Source: Peteryoungia aggregata LMG 23059
Lineage (GTDB): Bacteria; Pseudomonadota; Alphaproteobacteria; Rhizobiales; Rhizobiaceae
DNA: 64,000 bases
Assembly: GCF_030814435.1 (NCBI RefSeq)
Contig: NZ_JAUSUW010000010.1
Span: forward strand, 62,001 to 126,000
Direction of reading: 5' to 3'
Shown here: one piece after another, positions 43,455 to 50,858 of the stretch
Layout: each line of letters starts with the position of its first letter
Position numbering within the stretch: position 1 is the first letter of the stretch
Notes under the pieces: model-generated
What the model was told of the DNA's origin: nothing
Databases searched by the model: none
Seen by the model: the letters and a program-made list of their open reading frames with translations, nothing else
Program-made: the position numbers and the translations under genes

Positions 43455-44498
43455 TCAATTCCAGGGTGCAGTATCGAAGGTCGCAAGCACGGGCTGCCCG
43501 ACCAATGAAGGATCGAGTTCGCGGCCCGGCTGCACCCTTATTTCAAGCTGCGTCGCGGTGTATTCGGTTATCTTGGGGATCGACAGTACGCCGACATCAC
43601 TCGCTGTTTGACCATCGAGATAGGTCAGCGAAATGCTCGGCTGTTCAGCAAGATTGGCAAGTCTCCGGAACGGAAGCCTTACCGATACGTAGAGTGTGGC
43701 ATCCTTGTCGACGAGGGTAATCAGACGTCCACCAGCGCGACCATAGGTCGTAGAGGGATGGTCAACCGAGACGACATAGCAGTCGCAGGGCGAAAGCACA
43801 TCGACAGTCGCCTGCCCTGCGGAGGCCGGCGGCGCCAATGTAATGGTGGCAAGACGCTCGCCCTGCTTGACACTCTCACCCAAGGCAGCAAATTCCACCA
43901 CACCATCCCGCGGCTGGTAGACGGTGGTCGTCTCGGCGGCGACATTGGCGGCCACGGCCTCGAAGGTGAACAGCCGCTTGTAGACGATGCTTGAGAGAAA
44001 GGCGAAAGCGGCTAATCCAACCACGAGGAATACCGCAAGCCCCAGGATCCGGCCGGCGAGGCCCTCTCCCGTCGACTGAGCAGTCGTCCCGACCACTGCA
44101 GCCTTGGTGTCTTCTTTGTCTGCCATATCATTTCCCAACACGAAGATACTTGAATCGCTGTCAACAAGGCGGCCGGCCAGATATAGGTCGGCGAATTCCG
44201 CCAGGGGCGCCGTCTTTTCAGCCGGATCGAGGATTTGCAGTCCCGCCCGCCGTTCGGCTGGGTTCACCCAGACGACGGAGGTGTTGAGCGGGAGCTGCAG
44301 CGTCGACCCCTCGGTCTCGATCAGCAGTTGAACAACGAGGTGATCCCCTGGCTTGCGCGAAAGCTCGACATCTACAAGCCCCAGCCCGGCGACCGACCAG
44401 TCACAAACCATGACGCGCTGACCGTCGATGATCGCGGCAAGCGGTATCTTGTACCGGGGAAACTCGCGCTCGCGGCGCTTGGGAGCTGCTGTTGCCAT
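43455..44498 (-). CDS. alg44: Alg44 alginate co-polymerase with c-di-GMP-binding PilZ domain
   Basis: The start is ATG 44498, one base after the alg8 TGA; the longer frame lies within alg8. The protein has 347 aa. PilZ residues 7-110 carry both c-di-GMP motifs: RxxxR (Arg11, Arg15 in RREREFPRY) and DxSxxG (Asp33, Ser35, Gly38 in CDWSVAGLG). A membrane helix (IGL-like stretch ILGLAVFLVVGLAAFAFLSS) and a HlyD-type periplasmic domain (ESVKQGERLATITLAPP) follow. It activates Alg8 when c-di-GMP is high. Length and plan are close to Pseudomonas Alg44 (about 389 aa). Confidence 0.9.
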   Translation of the reverse strand: MATAAPKRREREFPRYKIPLAAIIDGQRVMVCDWSVAGLGLVDVELSRKPGDHLVVQLLIETEGSTLQLPLNTSVVWVNPAERRAGLQILDPAEKTAPLAEFADLYLAGRLVDSDSSIFVLGNDMADKEDTKAAVVGTTAQSTGEGLAGRILGLAVFLVVGLAAFAFLSSIVYKRLFTFEAVAANVAAETTTVYQPRDGVVEFAALGESVKQGERLATITLAPPASAGQATVDVLSPCDCYVVSVDHPSTTYGRAGGRLITLVDKDATLYVSVRLPFRRLANLAEQPSISLTYLDGQTASDVGVLSIPKITEYTATQLEIRVQPGRELDPSLVGQPVLATFDTAPWN

Positions 44499-44500
44499 TT

Positions 44501-46030
44501 TCAGAACATCCGATTTGTCATTTTCGGCAGGTTCTCCGACATATCTTCGGGGAAGTAGCTGCCCAGATTGGCGAGAACCACGAGAATGGATACGAAGACG
44601 AGAACCGCAACCGTGTTGACCAGCCGCGAGGACCACAGCTTGAAGGCGGCGTCAAAGCGCGAATCCGTTCTCTTGAAGGCCGTCTTCTGGCGGGTCCATT
44701 TCTGCCGATCAAGCCGGAAGAAGATCATAACCTTCACCGCTGATCCGAAGATCTGGTTGAAGTAGAGCAACGGGATGTAGACAAGGTTGATTGACGGCCG
44801 AACGGTCAGGAATGTCAGTGCCAAAATGTAGCGGGAGACGATCACCCAAAGGAGGTAGAAAGCCGCAGTCCAAGGTGTGACCATCGCCGTTCCGAGAATG
44901 GCCAGGGTGATGCCTGAAAGGCTGGTCCACATCGACATCCGCTGATCGAGCACGGACCACCAGGTAAAGGCGCCAATCTTGATCGGCCCGAGCCTGAGTG
45001 CCCGGCTGTTGGTGCGCAGCATATTGCCAAACCAACGAGTCATCAGGACATAGGCAGACGCGATGAAGCCCGGCAAAGGCGGCTGCTCGATGGTTTCAAC
45101 CTGAACATCCGGCACATAGTGCATGTTGTAGCCGTTCTTCAGCAACCAGAACCAGCTCGACTTGTCGTCTCCCGTCAGCATCCGGATGCGACCGAGACGC
45201 CAGTGGTCGATGTAATCGTTCTGCACGTGGTCAATGAAATCGGGATCGCATGCGAGCCGCGCACGGAACATCGACATTCGTCCCGTCAGCGTTAACACAC
45301 GCCCCGCCAGACCGTGCGAAGACATGAGAATCTGGCGCTGGGCAAACCGCATCGAATACCACTGCTTGAAGATCTCGGCGCCTTCGACCGTGCAAACCTC
45401 GTCGGTGGTCAGCGCACCAAGGTTCGGGTTAGTCAGGAACATGCAGGCGCAACGTTCAACGAGATCCGGAGGAACGATGCTGTCGCCATCGATGACGGAA
45501 ACCGTGTCGTCACCCGCAGGCTTATAGGCGGCAACCGCCCGGAAACCAGCAGCCAGCGCATCCCGCTTGCCCGTACCGGCAATGCGAACGATCTCAAGGC
45601 GGAACGGGAGATCCTTCCCATACATCACTTCGGCAAGTCGACGGATCAGACGCTCGTCACCGAGCTCGACGATCGAGCAGACGATTGTGGCGCCTCCGGG
45701 TGCCTTTTCAGCCGCTATGAAGGCGCCGCGATAGACCTTGTAAGTCGTCGGTGCATCAATCCTGAAGCTCGTGATCAGGAAAAACGCGTGTCCGAGACCT
45801 TTGGTCCGGGCTAAAGATTCCGCCTCCCGGCGCATGGCCGGGAAACGGACAAGTCGAAACCATACGCTTCGAAGCAGGTGTAGGAGTCCCCAAGACCAGC
45901 GCCACAACCCGATAACGCCGACCACCAGGACAGCGTCGCGGGCCTTCTCGTCGAAAGCCTGCTGCGGCAAGAGAGCCGCGAACAGCGCGATCAACAGTAC
46001 AAAGACGATGTGCTTGAGGACCTCTGTCAT
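44501..46030 (-). CDS. alg8: Alg8 alginate polymerase (GT2 glycosyltransferase)
   Basis: A 509-aa inner-membrane GT2. Two N-terminal helices, then the catalytic domain with VSVIDGDSIVPPDLVERC (DxD), a further Asp pair in RMLTGDDKSSWFW, and a late FGNMLRTNSRALRLG region, followed by three or four C-terminal helices. It adds mannuronate from GDP-mannuronate and threads the polymer through the membrane. Similar in size to Pseudomonas Alg8 (about 494 aa). Starts six bases after algD. Confidence 0.93.
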   Translation of the reverse strand: MTEVLKHIVFVLLIALFAALLPQQAFDEKARDAVLVVGVIGLWRWSWGLLHLLRSVWFRLVRFPAMRREAESLARTKGLGHAFFLITSFRIDAPTTYKVYRGAFIAAEKAPGGATIVCSIVELGDERLIRRLAEVMYGKDLPFRLEIVRIAGTGKRDALAAGFRAVAAYKPAGDDTVSVIDGDSIVPPDLVERCACMFLTNPNLGALTTDEVCTVEGAEIFKQWYSMRFAQRQILMSSHGLAGRVLTLTGRMSMFRARLACDPDFIDHVQNDYIDHWRLGRIRMLTGDDKSSWFWLLKNGYNMHYVPDVQVETIEQPPLPGFIASAYVLMTRWFGNMLRTNSRALRLGPIKIGAFTWWSVLDQRMSMWTSLSGITLAILGTAMVTPWTAAFYLLWVIVSRYILALTFLTVRPSINLVYIPLLYFNQIFGSAVKVMIFFRLDRQKWTRQKTAFKRTDSRFDAAFKLWSSRLVNTVAVLVFVSILVVLANLGSYFPEDMSENLPKMTNRMF

Positions 46031-46036
46031 CGGCTT

Positions 46037-47353
46037 TTACCAGACGAGCCCTTCGTAGTGCACGCCAGACGGCATGGCCACGGGAATGCGGACCAGATCG
46101 ATCACCTTTACGCCCTCACGGGCCTTGGCGAGTGCGTCCTTGGTGCCCTGTCCGTTGATACCGACGATGATGGCCTCACTCTCAGACACCACCTCGTCCG
46201 GCGTTGAGCGCAGGAAGCCTGCCAAGTGCTCAATATAGTTGCGGCCGCCATGATTGCTGGCCGAAACCTGCGAGTCATAGATCGAGAGTTCGAATCCCTT
46301 CCCGATAAGCCGCTCTGCCAGCATAACCAGCGGGCTTTCACGAAGGTCGTCCGTGTCAGACTTGAAGGTAAGCCCGAGCAGACCGACCTTTTTGGCGCCA
46401 GAGCGATTGACGAGACGGAAGGCGCGATCGAGCTGGTACTGGTTGGCCTCGACCGTTGCATCGAGAACCGGTGTGGAGACGTTCTGCATCTTGCCGAAGT
46501 GGCGCAAGGCGCGCAGGTCCTTCGGCAAGCACGAACCACCGTAAGCGAAGCCCGGCTTCATGTAGGCGCGGGAAATGTTGAGCCGCGTGTCAGCGCAAAC
46601 CACATCCATAACGATATGGCTGTCGATGCCCACTGACTTGCAAAGATTGCCGATTTCGTTCGCGAACGAGATCTTCACGGCATGCCAGCAATTGTTGGTG
46701 TATTTCACGATCTCAGCGCTGCGGATCGGGATGACATGCGGCTTCACCGAGACCGATGCGCACAGGTCATGCAATGCCTGGATCGTGCGCTCGTCGCCCT
46801 CGTACTGGCCAAACACGATAGCTCCTGGGCTGTAGTAGTCGGCAATCGCCGTGCCTTCGCGCAGGAATTCGGGATAGTAGGCGAGACCGAAATCCACGCC
46901 GACCCTTTTTCCCGAGGCCTCTTCAAGGGCCGGAATGACAACGGACTCGACCGTGCCCGGCAGAATGGTCGATCGCATCACGACCATATGGAAATCAGAC
47001 TTTTCACGCAGCGCGATACCGATCTGCTCCGAAACCAGCTTTACGTAGCTTGTGTCGAGCGACCCATCTTCGCGGCTCGGCGTACCCGGGCAGCAGAATG
47101 AAATATCGGTATCAGCGATGGCGGACATGTAGTCGCTGGTGGCTGACAGCAGTCCGTTCTCGACGGCGACCTCAATCAGGTCAGACAAACCTGGTTCATA
47201 AATCGGAGATCGCCCAGCGGAGAGGCACTCCACCTTGAACTGATCGGGGTCCACAGCAACGACCTTGAACCCGTCCTTGGCCAGGCAGCCGGCAGAGACT
47301 GCACCGACGTAGCCTGCGCCAAATATACTTACTCGCCAATCTTTTTTGCTCAC
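46037..47353 (-). CDS. algD: GDP-mannose 6-dehydrogenase AlgD
   Basis: A 438-aa protein. The N-terminal NAD-binding Rossmann motif is VSIFGAGYVGAVSAGCLAKD. The central dimer helix contains NNCWHAVKISFANEIGNLCK, and the catalytic loop FAYGGSCLPKDLRAL has the nucleophilic Cys near residue 270. C-terminal substrate contacts lie in VGLLGLTFKSDTDDLRESP. It oxidises GDP-mannose to GDP-mannuronate, the committed step, and heads the operon as in Pseudomonas. Its 778-base upstream region is shared with a divergent PL5 lyase gene. Confidence 0.95.
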   Translation of the reverse strand: MSKKDWRVSIFGAGYVGAVSAGCLAKDGFKVVAVDPDQFKVECLSAGRSPIYEPGLSDLIEVAVENGLLSATSDYMSAIADTDISFCCPGTPSREDGSLDTSYVKLVSEQIGIALREKSDFHMVVMRSTILPGTVESVVIPALEEASGKRVGVDFGLAYYPEFLREGTAIADYYSPGAIVFGQYEGDERTIQALHDLCASVSVKPHVIPIRSAEIVKYTNNCWHAVKISFANEIGNLCKSVGIDSHIVMDVVCADTRLNISRAYMKPGFAYGGSCLPKDLRALRHFGKMQNVSTPVLDATVEANQYQLDRAFRLVNRSGAKKVGLLGLTFKSDTDDLRESPLVMLAERLIGKGFELSIYDSQVSASNHGGRNYIEHLAGFLRSTPDEVVSESEAIIVGINGQGTKDALAKAREGVKVIDLVRIPVAMPSGVHYEGLVW

Positions 47354-48131
47354 GGCAGTTCCTTTCTAACACCTGAAACAAGCATCAGGTTTTGGAGGAA
47401 ATCCAATCCTCAGCCACAACCAGAGAGAGTGATAACATTCTTTCCAGACGAAACCAGCACCTGTCCTTCTTTTTGCAATACAGCATTTAAATATGACGTC
47501 AATGCTGCAGCACCGACCCGCGGCCCCAACTTTGAAAGGGTCAAATTTCACCGATGTCTGTTAATTAAGCGATAGTGTCAGACGTCACAGATTCAGCGAG
47601 AAACTATGTCGAAACAAATAGAAAGTTCGTGTCCTTTCAGCGATATACGTCACTTTTGTGACAGGAAATGCTTAAAAAGATGGCATGAAATTGCCGAAAT
47701 TTGAGCAAAACGGCTTTACTTTTTTTTGTGAAAAACTCCCACTCATGGCCGAAGAAGATCTCCGGTCGGGTTATACCGGCAAACGAGACAGTGCTGCTAT
47801 GCAGCATAAATCGACCAGTTTTAAGCACCTGAGCTAACTCACCCATAGATAGTAAATTCCGTCATCATTGAAACGACGGAGAGAGCAATGCGCCCATCCG
47901 ACATCGGAGAAGCCTGGATCGCGAACCGTCTGGATTTAGCCACGACGCGATGATGTCGCTGAAATATGTTCACCTTATCGAATAAGTTAACTTATCATAT
48001 AAAATTTTATCAAATGGATAAGTGAAATACAAAATTATGGAAATGATCAATATGTTTAGAATTTTACAGATTATCCCAAAATAATATTGGCACCTTGCGG
48101 ATAGTGTCCCTCGCAATAGTGAGGACACAAA
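47354..48131. other. Divergent algD / PL5 lyase control region
   Basis: 778 bases without a credible gene; the frame at 47637-47846 lacks support. The region is AT-rich near 47960-48090. It holds three ACGTCA-containing sites (47494-47501, TGACGTCA; 47581-47588, GACGTCAC; 47648-47653), an inverted repeat GTCAC-TTTT-GTGAC (47649-47662), and perfect palindromes ATAAGTTAACTTAT (47982-47995) and ATAAAATTTTAT (47999-48010). This length and repeat content suit complex regulation of alginate production. Confidence 0.6.
47974..48022. promoter_or_regulatory. Cluster of CTTATC/GATAAG sites and palindromes
   Basis: CTTATC (47974-47979 and 47991-47996), ATAAGTTAACTTAT (47982-47995), ATAAAATTTTAT (47999-48010), TTATC (48007-48011) and GATAAG (48017-48022) crowd into 49 bases about 110-160 bases before the lyase start. 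Repeated half-sites in both orientations suggest an operator for a dimeric regulator, or an AT-rich site for a Ros/MucR- or H-NS-like silencer. Confidence 0.45.
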
Positions 48132-49325
48132 ATGCAGATCACGCCATTCTATACCCTTGCAACACTGGTGGCCGCCACGCTCGTTCCTTGCGTTGGTCAA
48201 TCGCAGTCGCTCGTAGATCAGTCCGAGCCCGTCACCATCCAGGTGGCACCATCGGCGGGAGGCATCTTCGGTCTGATGCCCTCCGCAGTGAGGGAATTCT
48301 TTGGCATGGCCCAGGACGCCGTTCCGGAAACGTCGACAGAACATGGTCTAGCCGGAGCAGCAGCAAACGCCGGACGAGACTATACAATTCAGACAGCAAG
48401 TATCGCGTCGACGACGAGTGTGATGACATCAACGGTAGCGCTTCCCGGCATAAGCTCGGTGGAAAAGCCGCCGGTGTGCCTCAACATCGAAGCTCCGCCC
48501 AAGTCCCTTGCGACCAAATCAAAGTACAATCAGGCTGACAGCTCCAAGTCGACGATAGACGAAGATGCCCTCGCTGCGCGTGACAAGACGGTCCAACCTA
48601 TCCGCAATGCCGTCCGGGCACTGACCACCCTCGCCTACGCTTCGTCGGAGGATATCGGCACGACAACTGCGCGCGCCGAATGCGTGCTGCACAATGCCGA
48701 CCGATGGGCAAAGGCAAAGTCGCTCACCGAGATGAAGACGAGCGACGCATACCTGTCCAGGGATCGCTGGATAGCCGAAATTGCCCTTGCGGTCAGAATT
48801 GCTGGAACACATGTAGGCATCAGCTCAGAGAGGAAGGCCTTGTATGCTGACTGGTTCGGGGTTGTGGCCAAGGACACGATCGAGGCTTACAGCCTGCGCC
48901 TCGGCCCGAAATCGCGAACCAACAATCACCGCTATTGGGCGGGCCTTTCCGTCGCCGCAATCGGCTTCCTTCTGGACGACACCGAATTCAAGACATGGGG
49001 CAAGATGAGTTTCGAAATCGGCGCTTGCCAAGTTGACGGCTTCGGACTTCTGCCAATTGAACTTGCGCGCGGCGAAAAAGCACTCGACTACCATGTGTAC
49101 GCTCTTCGACCTCTGGCCGCGATCATGAAGCTTGCCGAGGACGCTGGGGAGCCGGTGCAATCGAAATGCCTTGATGGCTTCCAGCGACTAGCCTCGCGCA
49201 CACGTCAAGCATTGCAAGACCCGGCCGATTTCGAAAAGCTGGCGGGACTACGCCAAACGACAACAAATCAAGAGAACAGCTATTCCGCAGCCTTGAAACT
49301 GGAGGCGCTGCCTATTTATCAATAA
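48132..49325 (+). CDS. Second PL5 alginate lyase, divergent from algD
   Basis: A 397-aa protein with a signal peptide (cleavage near residue 24, GQSQS). A variable N-terminal stretch of about 90 residues follows and then the PL5 core, with RTNNHRYWAGLSVAAIG (canonical NNH) and ELARGEKALDYHVYA carrying the family's Arg and Tyr. It resembles the in-operon AlgL but has the canonical active-site Asn. GAGG lies seven bases before the ATG. Being divergent, it can be regulated apart from synthesis, perhaps for polymer turnover or biofilm release. Confidence 0.85.
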   Translation: MQITPFYTLATLVAATLVPCVGQSQSLVDQSEPVTIQVAPSAGGIFGLMPSAVREFFGMAQDAVPETSTEHGLAGAAANAGRDYTIQTASIASTTSVMTSTVALPGISSVEKPPVCLNIEAPPKSLATKSKYNQADSSKSTIDEDALAARDKTVQPIRNAVRALTTLAYASSEDIGTTTARAECVLHNADRWAKAKSLTEMKTSDAYLSRDRWIAEIALAVRIAGTHVGISSERKALYADWFGVVAKDTIEAYSLRLGPKSRTNNHRYWAGLSVAAIGFLLDDTEFKTWGKMSFEIGACQVDGFGLLPIELARGEKALDYHVYALRPLAAIMKLAEDAGEPVQSKCLDGFQRLASRTRQALQDPADFEKLAGLRQTTTNQENSYSAALKLEALPIYQ

Positions 49326-49681
49326 GTTGGAATTAGGCACATTAAGGCATCTTCTAAACCGCATGCGCAGGTCGGGCGGAAGGCGAGCGAGCACAATGCT
49401 GAATGGCCTTCTTCCGGCTTGTCAGATAGAGTGGTCGGCACAACATATAGAAGCCATCCCAAGCAGCAGGTTCGCTCGACGCATCCAAAGCGAAAATTGC
49501 TTCTCCAGAATGCGATTTAGTTGCGATTGAGTTGATACTTGGTACGCAATCTTTCTCGCATTTCGTTGTTGTATATAACTGAAATCTCGATTAGTCGTGA
49601 TCTGAGAGCCTGGACTTTCTTCAGCTTTTGCGGATCAGAGCAGAGGCAAAATGGTCGTTTCACGGCTACTAGCGGGGATGT
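49326..49681. other. Intergenic region between PL5 lyase and LacI regulator
   Basis: About 356 bases between convergent genes. A 67-codon frame at 49327-49530 has no ribosome binding site or homology I can see. No strong terminator with a T-run was found. The second half is AT-rich. I see nothing else in it. Confidence 0.35.
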
Positions 49682-50707
49682 TCACAGGCTCCGGCGAAAC
49701 ACGACCTGAGGCGTCACCAATACATGTCTGGCCTCCGTTCGGCCCTCGATGCGGGATAGCATCAGATCGCTGACGCATCTTCCAAGTTCGTCCGGCTTCT
49801 GGTTGATACTCGACAGGTTCACCAGTGGCAGCCCCGCAACCGCGCTGTCATCGTATCCTATGACGGCAAGCTGGCCCGGCACTTCAATGCCGTGCTCATG
49901 GCACGCAGATAAAAGCCGAAGCGCGTCCATATCCGACCAGGCGAAGACAGCCCGTGGCCTGTCCGGCATGGCCAGGAACTCCGCAAGTCCGCGTGTGCGT
50001 GACAGGCTTGGATTGGGGAGCCGCAAAATCCGCATCCAAGCCTCAAGTCCCAGCCGTTCCATGGCCGCACGGTAGCCAGCCTCACGGGCCACGGCGACCA
50101 CTGAGCTTGGTTGGCCGGAGTGATCATAGCTCAACATGGCGATGTCCTGGTGCCCCTGCGCATGAAGGGCCTCGACCGCCAATTGTGCCCCGCAATAATC
50201 ATCCGAATTGACCGTGTCGTAGAATGAACTGTTCGGTTCATGATGGGCGAGGGCTACGATTGGAATCTGCTTGGCATATTCCGCCATGACGTTGCCGGAG
50301 ATCTGCGGGCCGATCAGGATCAGGCCGTCCATACGATTGTCGATCATCGTCTCGATCATCGACGTCTCGATCTTCGAAGCCGCCCTGCCGACGGCAACCA
50401 TGGACTTGTAGCTTGCCTGCGCCAAGCCAGCATCCATCTCTTCGAGCAGAGTGGGAATAAAGGGATTGGTGAGTTCGACGACCAGAATACCGACAGTGAA
50501 TGTCCGACCGCGCATGGCGCGGGCGGCGGTGGACGGGCGGTATTTCAGGGTTTCGATTGCATCCTCGACCTTGAGCCGTAAGGCGTCCGACACACCGTAG
50601 GCGTTGCGCAAGACCTTTGAGACCGCAGCGACAGAGACCCCCGCATGTTCGGCGACATGACGGATGGTCACTCGCTCCGGCCTAGATCCAAGCATCTGTT
50701 TTTCCAT
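49682..50707 (-). CDS. LacI-family transcriptional regulator
   Basis: The start at 50707 is preferred; the longer frame to 50866 covers the promoter region and the next gene's start. The protein has 341 aa. The LacI HTH is at residues 13-60 (VTIRHVAEHAGVSVAAVSKV) with the hinge helix PSTAARAMRG, and a periplasmic-binding-protein-like sensor domain follows (TFTVGILVVELTNPFIPTLL, DGLILIGPQI, AVIGYDDSAVAG). It is divergent from the rhamnosidase-ABC operon and very likely represses it until its sugar inducer is present. Confidence 0.88.
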   Translation of the reverse strand: MEKQMLGSRPERVTIRHVAEHAGVSVAAVSKVLRNAYGVSDALRLKVEDAIETLKYRPSTAARAMRGRTFTVGILVVELTNPFIPTLLEEMDAGLAQASYKSMVAVGRAASKIETSMIETMIDNRMDGLILIGPQISGNVMAEYAKQIPIVALAHHEPNSSFYDTVNSDDYCGAQLAVEALHAQGHQDIAMLSYDHSGQPSSVVAVAREAGYRAAMERLGLEAWMRILRLPNPSLSRTRGLAEFLAMPDRPRAVFAWSDMDALRLLSACHEHGIEVPGQLAVIGYDDSAVAGLPLVNLSSINQKPDELGRCVSDLMLSRIEGRTEARHVLVTPQVVFRRSL

Positions 50708-50858
50708 CGCTATTCCCGACAATCCATAGCATCTGCGCCCACCATAGTCAAAATTCACTTGCACGGCAAACAAAGTTGTAGAAGGATACACATAGAACGA
50801 TATACAAACGTCGAAACACCGGGGGAGGCAAGCGGTGTTCTGAAGCAGGAGGCAAGCC

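Noticed and set aside
47637-47846. A 69-codon minus-strand frame in the algD upstream region
   Set aside because: No ribosome binding site, no homology, and it covers the palindromes of the control region.
49327-49530. A 67-codon frame after the divergent PL5 lyase
   Set aside because: Starts two bases after the lyase stop without a ribosome binding site and has no recognisable feature.
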